Assembly: GCA_026018925.1 (NCBI GenBank)
Contig: JAKSZU010000005.1
Location: forward strand, 26,003,802-26,067,801
Source of the DNA: Tupaia tana
Taxonomy: Eukaryota; Chordata; Mammalia; Scandentia; Tupaiidae
Reading direction: 5' to 3'
Length of the DNA stretch: 64,000 nt
This document shows positions 1 to 10,389 of this stretch, piece by piece (positions within the stretch are counted from its first letter, which is position 1; every line of letters starts with the position of its first letter). Position numbers and translations under genes: made by a program. The notes below the pieces were generated by a model. It searched no databases. It was not told the DNA's origin and worked only from the letters and a program-made list of their open reading frames with translations.

Positions 1-1255
1 ACCTCCCGGATCCCCAACCCCTACTCTGAGCTGGACGCGGTCGGATCGGAAAAGTCACGTGTTTAAAATAATTTGAGGCGCCCCTGTGTAGGCGTCCCTA
101 AGCTCCTCGGGCTGCGCTGCCCCTCGCGCCACGTCTCGTGTTCTCTCGGGCTTGCTCCGGGGGTGACACGGTGTCCTGGAGCCCGAAGCGCGGCGGTCTC
201 ACGGGAAGGGCGCTAGTTTCGGAGCCCGGGAGGCTTGGCAGACGTGCCGCAGGGAGCCGGGGCCCCTCCCTGGCCGGCGATCCGCGCGCAGTGGAGCCGA
301 GCCTCGGGAAAGGGAAGAACTTGTAATCGCTTGCAGAGGGACAATGCCGACTTTTGAACCTCTAACCACTAAGCAAACAACCCTTGTGCTCTTGCTCCAC
401 TGTCCAAACAGGGTTTATTGATAGGCGTTTCACGGCAACGCATAGCAACCGCGGCGACGGCCAGGGGGCGGGCGTGTGGGCGCGGCCGGGTCCGGGCCCG
501 ACCTGGGGCCCGCGCGCCCTCCCGGCCCCGCAAACCCGGGGGGCGCCGGGGATCACACCAGCCCCGAGCCGGGCCTGCGCCCAGAGTACCCACACCGACC
601 CCCTCCGCGGGCAGCCGGGTTCGGCACCCCGCGCCCCAGCGGCTGCCCAGGCCCCTCCCCCGGCTCCGAGCCCGGCGCCCCGGGGCCCAGCCACCCCAGC
701 CCTTTCTCAATCCCGGCGCGGAATGCGTCTCCCGGAAGGGCCGCGGACCCGCGAGGTGCTGCGGCGGATGCTTGTGCCTCCTGCCGTCTCCCAGCTCCGC
801 TCATCCTGCCCTGCAGCCCTCGAGGCGCCGCCTCCCTCTGCCCAGGCGCCGGTCAGGCTCTTAGGTGCTGTGGGAAGACCGCAATGGAGGGCAAGCCCTT
901 TTCCCCAGGTCCTGCCGGGAGCTCCCGGCGCGGCGGTCTCCGGGACCAAAACCTCCAGGGCGGTCGCGGGCCCCGGGTGGGGAGCCAGAGAGCGAGCAAC
1001 TGGAAGGCTCTTCTTACACTGGCTCTTGAGTTCTCGCCTGTGGACGGGAGTGGGAGAGGATGGGAGAAGGAAAGCCGCGGACCCGGCACGTACTGGAGCA
1101 GAGAAGGCTCGCGGAAAAGCAGGGATTCACAGACGGCTACAGTGAGAGCGGTGTCTTGGGACCACAGGACCCAGACTGTTTCTTACTACGGCCTATGTTT
1201 AGCGTTTAGCCGGAGTGTGGGATGGGAGTCCCTGCAGTGTGGATTTGATGCCCTG
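1..1255. other. CpG-rich island, no gene identified
   Basis: Dense in CpG, especially about 100-1130. Long open frames on both strands have Ala/Pro/Gly/Arg-rich compositions typical of GC-rich noncoding DNA, and no known protein was recognised. A plus-strand GGCAAC...GCAACC direct repeat lies at about 432-450, and TTTATT at 414-419 would be a minus-strand AATAAA. It could be a CpG-island promoter or noncoding RNA locus between PDX1 and CDX2; this cannot be decided from sequence alone. Confidence 0.5.
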
Positions 1256-1599
1256 CTATGAGGGGCCCTCTCACCCCCACCCCTCATAATTCCCGAGCTG
1301 CTGGAAAGCAGCTGACTATTCAGATGTGCATTTTGCCCAAAGGCACCCCCAGGAGAACCACACATTCCACAATCTAAGGCTGGGCTCAGGCTTGGGGGCA
1401 GGGAAGGTCCCAGAACCTGCTCCCTCGGGCTTCTGCTGCTCTGGGGTAAAATGAGGCTGTCCAGATAACCTTCTCCACCCCCTCTCTGATTTTTCCAATT
1501 CTAGCTTGCACGCAGAGGAGATATTTCATGTCTCTACAATAATAATAATAATAACAATCATTCCAGACAAAATCTAAGGCAGATAAATACAGAATCTAA

Positions 1600-2569
1600 A
1601 ATCTGGAAAGTTCATTTATCTTTTTTTTTTTTTTTCCTTTTTAGAAAAATTCGACTGTGTTCAAATATCCCCCACTTCCCTTCACCATATCACTTCTCCC
1701 CCCTTGGATCCAGAAGGCTTTTAAAACGCTGGCTTGGATATTACACAGACCAACAACCCACACAGCAGCAACAACAACAAAAAACGTCCCTTCTTCATCA
1801 GCCCCAAGATTGTGAAAATGACAGGAAGTCCAGACTGGCTCTGGCATTTATAGCACTAACATACATTCAGCCCAGAGAAGCTCTGGTGACAGGCTTTCTA
1901 AACAAGGCCCTGCCCGGCCGCGTCAGGCCTGGAGTCCCATAAGCACTCCCTTCATACCACAGGCCACATGTACACCAGCCTGGCCTTGAGTGGTCTGGGA
2001 AGGGAGGAGGACGCAGGCCTCCTGGGGTTCTGCAGTCTTTGGTCATCCAGCTTCTATCATAGCTGCCTCTGGCTTCTGCAGCTTCAGTCTTGCCTGTCCC
2101 TGAGGCAGGAGGGCCAGCTAGTTCTCTGGCAACGGCAGTGACACGGCAGCCATCTTGACTCCAAGCATGGCGGTTCCCTGAGTTCCTCTCTCCCCTCAGC
2201 TCCAACCAGCGATGCACCCTGCAGGCTTTGGAGGCAAAGAGCAGAGGAGGAGAAGGCTGAAAGCCTGGCTGCTGTAGCCAGCCCAGGCCATGCTTCTGCC
2301 AGGACCTAACGAAGATCCAGTGGTCATGTCCTGTCTTCTCTCTGGCAGAAAGGGCCAGCCTGGAAAAAGTCAAAATCTGGGAGAATATCTTCCTTGAGGT
2401 TCCCAATCCCACCGGTCTTTACTCCTGGTCCCGTTTTTTCTTCTCAGAGCTAGGACTGTAGTACGCCTTTGTGGGTGGGAGGGTACGGGTTTCTTCTGCA
2501 GATTCTAGCAGAGTCCTTGCTCCTCACAACTCAGCCTGGAATCGCTCTGCTGCTGCAGGCCACTGCGGG
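1600..2569 (-). other. CDX2: Probable CDX2 3' untranslated region
   Basis: Sequence directly downstream of the CDX2 stop on the minus strand. No canonical AATAAA was seen between the stop and about 1.3 kb. A weak GATAAA-type hexamer (TTTATC at about 1615-1620 on the plus strand) lies some 950 bp after the stop, a plausible 3'UTR length. The end is inferred and could differ. Confidence 0.4.
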
Positions 2570-2827
2570 TCACTGAGTGACAGTGGGGTTTAATACCCCT
2601 CCAGCTGGTCCCAGAACCCCAGGGACAGAACCAGGCACTGCGCCTTGCAGAGAAGACACTGGACTCAAGGGCTCTGGGACGCTTCTCAGAGGACCTGGCT
2701 GGGACTGGGGAGGCTGTGGAGGAGGCGGGGGCTGCTGCTGCTGCTGTTGCTGCTGTTGCTGCTGCTGCAACTTCTTTTTGTTGATTTTCCTTTCCTTTGC
2801 TCTGCGGTTCTGAAACCAAATTTTAAC
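2570..2827 (-). CDS. CDX2: CDX2 coding exon 3 (recognition helix, polyQ/polyP, C-terminus)
   Basis: Acceptor TTTCTAG|GTTAAAATT. It encodes [19 protein letters not shown], leucine, twelve glutamines from mixed CAG/CAA codons, a proline-rich stretch and NPTVTQ with stop at 2570-2572. The recognition helix is unchanged. The Gln/Pro tract differs in length and arrangement from human, the usual hypervariable site of this protein. Confidence 0.96.
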   Translation of the reverse strand, partial: VKIWFQNRRAKERKINKKKLQQQQQQQQQQQQPPPPPQPPQSQPGPLRSVPEPLSPVSSLQGAVPGSVPGVLGPAGGVLNPTVTQ

Positions 2828-5800
2828 CTAGAAATGGAAAGGTAGAGAAAAACAGAAGTTGGTAAGAAGGTGTGAGGGAAAAGAATAGAACCTAGCAGTA
2901 GCACTGATACCTCCCCTTCCAGGGCCAGCTAGTAGCATTGTGGTTAAGGCGGCTGGATCCCACATGGCCAGCTGCATGGTTCGAGTTCTGGACCAGCGGG
3001 CTAGAAAAGCATGGCGAGCATGTGTGCATGCATGCGCAAAAGCTTGAGAGGAGAAGGGTTAGCAGTGTGGCCACTCCTCCAGGGTATGCTTTCTTACTTT
3101 CTCCCTCTCTGTCACTCCCACAAGTGCAGTATCCTGTAGCCAATTTAACTCCCTCTCCAAAAAAAACGAGGTCGGCCCCTTCCAGAAGCTTTCACTGGAT
3201 ATCCCATAGCAGCCCAAGCTGAGCGGTTCCCAAGCCCACGAGAGCCTCACGAGAAGTCTGCCTTCTCCTTTGCCCCCCAGGTCTCTCTCCAAAGCACCCT
3301 TGATCTACATCTTTACTCAGAAAATTCCAGTCCCAGATCCAAGGGAAACAGAAACGGTAAGGCTTTTCCACACGAGCAAGACGAGCTAGAGCAGGTGTAC
3401 TTCGAATGGCAACCTTTGGCCCCTCGAGGCTAAACTGAAATGTATATAATATTCCCCACCTCGGAGCTCAAAATGAAATGTAACATGGGACTTCCTGGCT
3501 CTGCATTTTTTTTTTTTTCATCTAGATGTGTATGGTGAGTGTTCATGAGTGTTCTCGCCCTTCTGGTTCTAATGAGCAGGGACCAGGTCCTTCATCGGGG
3601 TTTTGCGCCTGGTGGTGTGCACACAGACAATAGGTATTAAGTCTTTACGGACCCAACTGGAATCTTGATTAAACTAACACTCTTGACTTTTTCTTGGGCC
3701 TCGCAGATTCCTCAAAATACTATAGAAAAAAAAATCAGTAACGACACAAAAACAAAAATAAACCGAGGTAGGAGGCCTTTAAAAAGCACTCGAATGGTAA
3801 CTGTCTTGTCCTCCTGCTTTAACCCATCGCAGAACTAGGTGGACCCTGTGGCCTGCCTTGCGGCCTCAGGAAGGCACGGCCAGGCTGGGGGACAGGGCGG
3901 TTCCCACCTGCCTCTCAGAGAGCCCCAGCGTGGCAGCCAGCTCCGCTTTCCTCCGGATGGTGATGTAGCGACTGTAGTGGAACTCCTTCTCCAGCTCCAG
4001 CCGCTGGTGGTCCGTGTACACCACTCGGTATTTGTCTTTCGTCCTGGTTTTCACTGTGAAGGAAGAAGAAGTTAGGGCTGAGAACTGCAGGGCAGCCCAT
4101 CAGTCATGGGTAATGACAAACCTCCCTAACCCAGGGGCCATTTCTCTTCCTCCACCACCCTGGGGGGCCCTGGTTTGGCTGGTTCCTGCCAAGTCTGACA
4201 AGACCCCCCAGAGGGTCCTGGAGAGGGGAGGATGTGAGGCTGGGGGTGGGGAACTAAACTAACCTTGGGGTTAAGTGGTTTTTAAAAATTTAGAAAAGCT
4301 CAAGCCTCAGACATACAGCAAATAACAGAACCCAACTGCCCTTTCTGTAAACAAAATATCGTACAGGAATATATTTAGCACCAAGGAGGGTGAACAGGCA
4401 GAGTGGCCAGAGTCCCAGGAATATCCAGATTTTCGGGTGCACCAGAGGCAGAAGCAACTGGAGCTGTGGGTGCACATGGTCCTGGGTGTGTGGGGGGCAT
4501 TTTTGGTCTGCTTCACTGCCAGTGGAAGGGGGGGGGGCGTGGGAGCTGGCAGTTCTCTCAGCCCATGAGAATCATCCCCAGCCCACCAAGGGAATTTCCA
4601 GCGAGGTTCAGGCAGTGACCATACACCTGCCTGAGCCAGCTTTGGCATGTGGCACTTTGTATTTTTTAAACCTCCATTCATTTCTACTGCAAACCCTGCT
4701 AAAGCGATCCTGACCAGTGATCTATGCTCATTGGATTGAGTCAACATATTAAATCTTGGATTGATTGTTTTACTGAAGGGCCTTGACAAATAGTGTCCAC
4801 ACTATTGGAACAGGCCCCAGCCTGGCGTCTCCACCGGGTCTGTCCTGGGTCAGCACTTAGCAGACCCCTGACCACGAACTGTTCTCTCTGCTTGGGGGTC
4901 TTCTAGCAGCTGAACAGGTTCAGTCGCCCAGTGCCCAGTCCCGCAGGAAGTTTAAAGGATCTGGGACTTGCCTGGAGGTGTTTAATGCCCCGCAGGCCGA
5001 CTTTGTTCAGGTAAAACCCTTCACTAACCACAACAAAAGCGCCCTGGGAAGATACAGACGGGATCAGAGGGAGCTCCCCCAGCCGCTGAAAGGGGAACAC
5101 AGCCACAAACAATGCAGGACAAGGCGATCTTATCAAAGAAAAGCCCTTTCAATGCCTTAATAACAACCGCATTCTGTTTGAATTACCACTACTGAGCAAA
5201 TGGCGGCCCGGCTTTCATCCCCCTCCCCGCCAGGCGCATTAACATAAACACGGCCCGGCAGGCGCATTTGAATGGGCGCTGCGGCCCCGACCCCGCGCCA
5301 GCAAAGTAAAGGGAACTAAAAGTTCCAGAGAGCCTTCTGTGTGGTGGGCCCGCTCACGCGCATTTCCTCCTCCTACCCATTGGGGGCTGCCAGTGGTACT
5401 CGCCCCTTTTGTCAGATGAGAAAACTGAGAATCAGACCAGGCCACCCAGATAGTACCGGCGAGAGCGGCCCTGGAGCCTGGCTGGAGCCGCAAAGGACAC
5501 CTCCAGGGCTGGGAGCGGGACGCAGGGCAGTTCCCCAGCCGAACGCCCCTGGAGGGGTGCGCAGAGCAGCCTTTGCAGGGTCCCAGAGCAGCCGGAACGC
5601 GGTGACAGAGGCGCTCTGTGGTCTGCGCCCCGAGGGTCTTGGAGGCGCCCCGCACCCCCTGGGAACTAAGGAGGGGGGCTGAAGGAGGGGCGTGATGAGA
5701 GGGACTTGTCAGAATTCATTATTGACTGCGAAAGTCACCACCCTCTTTCCGGGCCCTAAAAAAGACAATGGTAGGGCTGGGAAGGTGTATATCAAAGCGG

Positions 5801-8006
5801 GCCGGGCCGCGCACCCCACACCCCCCCATCCCCCGCGCCCCTTGACAGATGACGCTCCGCAGAGGAGTTCGGGCTTGGCCTGCCGGCTGCGGCCTCCCCA
5901 CATTAACATCACAAGGGCGCCCGGCGCCGAGACCGCGGCCTTGCCACCTTGGCGCGGGACTTCACAGCGTCCTCTCATCTGCTGACCCCGCGGCCTGGGC
6001 TCCTACGGCCCCACCTCGCTCCCCTCGCTCAGCCCTAGTCCCGCGGACGCGCAGAGGTCTTCCTTGGGCTGCCGCGGATCCCCGCCAGCCGCGTCCACAG
6101 CCGGGCTCGGTGGAAGACGGTCTGAATGCGAGTCTGGGGGTGCGCCCTGCGAGGACTGGGGCCTCCTTGTGGAGCAGGGGTCCCAGTTTTAGGACTCTGC
6201 GGTCCACCAGAGGTTGACTGGCAGCCTTCCCCCCTGCAGACGCGTTTCCCACCAGGACTCCCAGGCCCGTGCACCGTGACGTAGAAACCGATCCCCAGAG
6301 ACGGCCCCCACCAGGCTCTCGGTTAGACGGTGGTAACTGGCTATAACCTCCGCACGGCGGCCGTACCAGAACACCGGCCGGCTGGGTCGGCAAAGGGCGA
6401 AGCGAGAAAAGCGGAAGCGCTGAGGGGTGGGGAAAGCCTTCATGGAGTAAAGAGGGGGCTCCAATAGGACTCTCCCCCACCACACCTGTTCGCACTTCCT
6501 GCCCACCTCGACGCACATCCCTACACCAGAAGGAACAGCCCTGGAGCCAGAGTCCCCCAGTCCAGAAAACCTAGAGATTTCACATGGACGACTCTCAGAG
6601 TATTTATCTCACACACTCACACACACACACGACCCTTGAAAGGCAGCTTCGGGAGAAATGATCCTTGTCTAGAGGAGTGGCTGAAGCCCTGTTGGGGTTT
6701 TCTGCCCTTCTCCCTGATCAGCAGAAACCTCTTGCCACTAGCCTTCCAGCTTTTGCTTATGACCCCTTCGAAGATCCGAGACTCGGAAACCTGTCCCCGT
6801 GCCCTCGGCCTCCGGGGCCGGCTCTGCTTTGATTCTCCAGCGACAGTAACTTTCCGGTCTCTGCTCGTTGTAGCACCCATCCCTGGAACTGACCCGAATA
6901 GCCAAACCTGGTCCCACGCGCAGCTTCGTCTCCCCCGACACCACCACCCCCGCCCCCCCCCCGGGTTCCCAAGCCTTCTCCCTTCTTGGGTGGCTCCGAC
7001 AGGGAAGGAGAGCGCAGAGATACGGTTTAGACACGACTTGCGGGAGCTCATGAGTTCGAGGCTCTCTGTCCTCCCAAACCAGGAGCGGCGCAAGGAGGGC
7101 GGGGGTCAGCAAACAGGCAGGCCGCGGTTCCGTTTGGGTCCTGCTGTGCTCATTCCAAGATCCCCAGGAGCTTCCTGAAGGTGTCCCGGGATGAGGAATG
7201 AGGGATTGTTGGAAAGAGGAAGCCGCCCTAAGCTGAACAAGGGGTTGTGTCACCCATAATATGCACTCTCAGGCGCCGGCGCTAGAGAAGCCCCGAAGAG
7301 CCGGAGCCTCCTGGATTTGTGGCCCCTGCCTCGCCCCTCCTGGCGCGGAGCTCCGAGACAGCCCTGGACGCCCCTGTGCGCTCGCGACGCGCGGCCGGCC
7401 CAGCAGCCAGGGGCCGGGCGGCGCCTTCCCAGGGAGCCCTTCCTCCCCGCGCCTCCGCCGCTTACCTTGGCTTCCGAGGGATTGCTGCGCCGGCTTCCGC
7501 ATCCACTCGCACAGGTTCCGCCGCTGGCCGCCGGGGGACAGCTGCTCGGCGGCGGCGGTGGCAGTGGGTCCAGGAGGGCCGGGGTTGAGTGTCTGCAGCA
7601 GCCCCGAGGCGCAGGAAGGTGCGGCAGCCGGGTGGTGCGGGTGGTGGTGCGGGTGGTGGTGCGGGTGGTAGTCGGCTGGGCTGCTGTAGCCCATGGCTGC
7701 AGCCGGGGAGCCCCCGTTGAGGCCGTGCGCTACGGCGTTGGCGGCGGCAGCTGCGCCTCCAGGCGCGTAGCCGTTCCAGTCCTCGCGGAGCGGGGCGCCG
7801 TACGCCGCGGGCCAAGAAGGGCCCGGAGACTGCGCGCTGTCCAAGTTCGCCGCCGCCGCAGCCGCGGCCGCCACGTGGTAACCGCCGTAGTCCGGGTACT
7901 GCGGGGGACTGACGAAGTTCTGCGGCGCCAGGTTGAGGCCGCCAGAGTGGCGTACAGAGCTGGGGTACATGCTCACGTCCTTGTCCAGAAGGTAGCTCAC
8001 GTACAT
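2570..8006 (-). CDS. CDX2: CDX2, caudal-type homeobox transcription factor 2 (complete, 3 exons)
   Basis: Sequence-specific nuclear activator of the caudal ParaHox family, known for roles in trophectoderm, axial patterning and intestinal identity. Joining 7466-8006, 3908-4053 and 2570-2827 (minus strand) gives 945 bp, 314 aa plus stop; human CDX2 is 313 aa. In order: N-terminal [10 protein letters not shown], an alanine run (residues 46-53), a His/Pro-rich stretch (about 113-126), the PBX-contact-type motif NLCEWMR (164-170), the homeodomain (about 186-245) with recognition-helix [11 protein letters not shown], a 12-residue glutamine tract (250-261), a proline-rich stretch and C-terminal NPTVTQ. 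Both introns are GT-AG. The frame is intact and no damage was seen. The ATG at 8004-8006 is the family start. Confidence 0.97.
2731..2769 (-). repeat. CAG/CAA trinucleotide run in CDX2 exon 3
   Basis: Plus-strand CTG/TTG triplets encode the 12-Gln tract of CDX2 on the minus strand. CAA interruptions break the pure CAG run. Confidence 0.8.
2922..3166 (+). repeat. Old L-type SINE in CDX2 intron 2
   Basis: Starts GGGCCAGCTAGTAGC, keeps a B-box-like GGTTCGAGTTC, the diagnostic GAGAGGAGAAGGG core and a short A-run after CTCTCC. Diverged. It is the only clear lineage SINE between 1 and 18.3 kb. Confidence 0.8.
3167..3907. other. CDX2 intron 2, remaining part
   Basis: Non-coding. About 3560-3640 resembles an L2 3' end in plus orientation (GCAGGGACCAGGTCC ... 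AATAGGTATTAAGTC). The rest shows no feature I can name. Confidence 0.5.
3908..4053 (-). CDS. CDX2: CDX2 coding exon 2 (homeodomain N-terminal two thirds)
   Basis: 146 bp, the human exon length as I recall it. Acceptor CTTCACAG|TGAAAACC and donor CAG|GTGGGAA. It encodes [20 protein letters not shown] through LGLSERQ, that is homeodomain helices 1 and 2. The split valine codon (G|TG) joins exon 1 in frame and the exon ends in phase 0. Confidence 0.96.
5100..5170. promoter_or_regulatory. Candidate intronic enhancer in CDX2 intron 1 (FOX/SOX/GATA/TCF motifs)
   Basis: In about 70 bp: ACAAACA (5105-5111, forkhead-like) overlapping ACAATG (5109-5114, SOX-like), and TTATC (5130-5134, GATA) overlapping ATCAAAG (5132-5138, TCF/LEF). 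The stretch is AT-richer than its GC-rich surroundings. Motifs are seen; enhancer function is inferred from Wnt/GATA/FOX control known for CDX2. Confidence 0.35.
5200..6350. other. GC-rich, CpG-rich part of CDX2 intron 1
   Basis: CpG-dense sequence within the intron; overlapping frames on both strands have no recognisable product. About 5405-5450 (CAGATGAGAAAACTGAGAATC) looks like a minus-orientation MIR core. It may be an intragenic CpG island, possibly with antisense or alternative promoter activity. Confidence 0.4.
5760..5800. promoter_or_regulatory. Second candidate SOX/TCF motif pair in CDX2 intron 1
   Basis: ACAATGG (5765-5771) and ATCAAAG (5791-5797) lie 26 bp apart beside a CpG-rich stretch. 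Motif-level evidence only. Confidence 0.28.
7466..8006 (-). CDS. CDX2: CDX2 coding exon 1
   Basis: Encodes residues 1-180 plus the first base of codon 181: the transactivation region, alanine and histidine runs and NLCEWMR. The donor reads CCAAG|GTAAG, with GTAAG complementary to 7461-7465. The exon is very CpG-rich. The long open frames on the opposite strand here are by-products of GC richness. Confidence 0.96.
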
Positions 8007-8304
8007 GGTGGCGAGGGCCCGAGAGCAGACCTAACCATGCTGCCTGGGAACAGACGATGGGGGCTGCCAGGGGCGCGACAGGGACCGGGCGAGGGGACGC
8101 GAGGAGCGGCGGGTGTCTGCGCCTCAGCCGGTGGTGCTCCGCAGGCTCCTTGCGGCGCTTCTGCTTCCTAGGCGGTCCCTCCCTCTGGCCTGCCTCCTCC
8201 CTCTCTCCCTCCCTTTCTTCCTTCTTTCCTCCCACCTCCTTCCCACTAGCCTGCAGAGGCGGGGAAGACCCGCCACAGGCTGGCGTGCGGAACCCCAGGC
8301 CGGC

Positions 8305-8440
8305 AGCCTTACGTGATTAACGAGTGTTTACAAGACTCTATTAGTAATGACACAGACACCAATGGCTGGAGACGTCGAGGCGCAGCGCGCACCCAGCGCA
8401 CAACCCCCCGAAACACGATTTGCATTTTAAAAGATAAGGG
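8305..8440 (-). promoter_or_regulatory. CDX2: Probable CDX2 proximal promoter
   Basis: About 300-430 bp upstream of the CDX2 ATG. It contains an AGATAAG GATA-type site (about 8431-8437), a POU octamer (ATTTGCAT, about 8418-8425), a CCAAT box (CCAATGG, 8359-8365), a TATA-like TAATAGA on the minus strand (about 8338-8346), a forkhead site (TGTTTAC, 8325-8331) and an HNF1-like half site (GATTAACG, about 8314-8322). Motif matches are seen. Promoter function and a start site near 8290-8310 are inferred from position. Confidence 0.55.
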
Positions 8441-8962
8441 GGGGAGAGCTCGTGAGAGGGCAGCGACCCGATCACAGCTAAATATTCAAACCTTTGTTAA
8501 GAGCTTCCTCCTTCCAACCTGGTGCACTTTAACCTCCAATCACAGGTTCAAAGAATGAAATCAAGAGACTTGCAAAAGAGAGGGGGGAAAGAAAGAGCTA
8601 TCTTGGTGGGAATCTGGGCCATGAGACCGGAGCCGTCGTGTTTATGCATTTTCAGGGAAGGGGGTGGTCGAGAAACGCCTTGTATCCCAAAGAGAAAAGA
8701 AAAGGGAAGCTATCGCTTTGATGAGAGCTTTCCTGGCCAACCAGGGACGGACCAGCGGAGCCCTTCGAAGTGAGCAGATTCCTTCCCGCCCTGCGCCCCT
8801 AGCCAGGATCACTTCGGGGCCCCAAATAACTGTCATAGCTAATCATTTATTTTCTCGTCCAAGGAAACCACTCGCCCTTCCTATGAGCTGAATTATGACC
8901 CTAGCTTGAGGCTGCATCTCCAAATTCATCTTACATTTGCAATTCCAGTTAAATTAAAACAC

Positions 8963-9047
8963 TGTATTTAAAAAAATTTTTACGTTCAAGAACAGAAAGT
9001 CTTTGTATTTCAAAAAAAATATTTACGTTCAAAAACAGAAAAATCTT
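8963..9047. repeat. Approximately 43-bp tandem duplication upstream of CDX2
   Basis: Two imperfect direct copies, each running TGTATTT, an A/T run, TTTACGTTCAA(G/A)AACAGAAA. The shared TACGTTCAA cores start at 8981 and 9024, 43 bp apart. Each copy has a TTTACG core, which resembles CDX/posterior-HOX sites. Lies about 1 kb upstream of the CDX2 ATG. Confidence 0.65.
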
Positions 9048-9799
9048 AACTCCAAACCCAATGTACCTGTGGTAGAAGTTAGGCTAGTTACCCCAGAGGG
9101 CAGTAAGTGAGGGAGCTCCAGGAGGTAGCTGGGGTCTCAGTAGTGGTCTGTTTCTCGAGTAAGGGGCTTGTTTACCTGGTGTGTTCAGGGCGTGACTCAG
9201 TGGGCTGCACGCATATGTTTCTTGCGTGGGTGGCTGAAATGAAGGAGAAGAGAGCCTAGAATTCTGCAGATGCAGACCTAGGTCTTCGTATGTTTTACAT
9301 CATCTCTATGTCTTAAATGCACTTGCTTCTTTACAAAGTGAAACATTATCTGAAGAAAATTGTTTTGTTTTTAGTTTATTTCCAGGGGATGGGAAGGTTA
9401 TCTGGGGCCATTATTGTCGATTATTGTAAATGAAAAACAGGGAAGGATGGAGAAAGGATCCCTCTTGGTTTTCAGAACGCTGTGGCCCAGGGATCCAGGG
9501 ATGGAAGTGGCCTCCGTAGGAACCCGGGTTGCGAGGACAGGATTGAAAACTGCCAGAAACGAAGCGCAGAGGCGGCACGATTCCGCCCCTGCGCGCGCCC
9601 ATCTCAGTTTCAGCAACCGCGAGGCGGGGAGGGAGTCAGCTGTCGCCGTCTGAGGGTTCTCCGAGCCCCAGGGGCGCAGCCAGACTTGCCCATTAGGATC
9701 GCGGCGGCTGGCTGGCCGGCGGGACGGCTGGCAGCCTGACTCCGCGGCTTGGAGCGTTCTCGGAACCCTGAGCCCTCGCCTCTATCTCGGGTATCTGCA

Positions 9800-9975
9800 C
9801 TTGTCGGTTCTCATTATCAAGTGCTTCTCCCAGGTATTTGTTACCGTCACCATCATCCTGTCATTTCTGGAGCGCTTTCCAGTGTCCTTTATCTTTCTTG
9901 ATTCTCACATCTCCCGGATCCGGGACAAAGCCAGTGCGGTTATCCTTCCCGGTTTACAGGTGATAACCACCAGGC
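9800..9975 (-). repeat. MIR-like relic
   Basis: Reads as reverse MIR: size/threshold-type segment, TTGATTCTCACATC and CCGGTTTACAGGTGATAACC resemble the family's reverse-complement core. Diverged. Confidence 0.45.
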
Positions 9976-10389
9976 TGCTTGGTGCAGGTGGAGGGAAGTG
10001 CGTCAGAATCAGCCTAGGGCTGCAGGGTTCTAAGCCTTTGAGTTTCGTAAGGAGGAGGTTAAAATTGGGCATATCAGGATAAGCAAGAATTGCACTTGAA
10101 GATTTGCACTTAGAAGGTAGAAGGCCCAAGAGAATTCTCCCAGAGGTCTTGACAGGCTTGGCTCAGCCAAGTGTCCCCAGACTTTGCTAGAAATAAAACT
10201 AGAAGTCAATCGCGAACTCCCTTACAGAGCCTAAGTCATTGAGGGAAGAATGTGGTACCAGAAGGTGGGAGGTTCAGTGGGGGGCACTGCAGACTTTTGA
10301 TCTAGCAAACATTTCCCTCAGTTTCCCCTTTCCACCCCCCAATCCCTCCTCCAGCCCTGGGCTCTGGAAGCCAGGCTGACCCGAGCTGG

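Larger units (their letters stand above)
4054..7465 (-). other. CDX2: CDX2 intron 1
   Basis: 3,412 bp GT-AG intron. It is free of lineage SINEs and contains the candidate enhancer motifs and GC-rich stretch listed separately. A G-run (about 4529-4538), an AC run (about 6609-6630) and a C-run (about 6951-6962) are the obvious simple tracts. Confidence 0.8.

Noticed and set aside
425-455. Possible RFX X-box (GGCAAC...GCAACC)
   Set aside because: The half-sites are direct rather than inverted repeats, so they do not fit the X-box consensus.
384-1261. Several long overlapping open frames (up to 261 codons) on both strands
   Set aside because: Ala/Pro/Gly/Arg-rich translations in all frames of a CpG island, with no family motif or splice support.
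6600-6640. CRISPR-like or tandem array signals in AC, GA, GAAA and AAAT runs
   Set aside because: These are ordinary microsatellites; there are no regular spacers and the genome is mammalian.
7317-8235. Plus-strand and alternative minus-strand frames across CDX2 exon 1
   Set aside because: Shadow frames of a GC-rich coding exon; the CDX2 frame explains the conservation.
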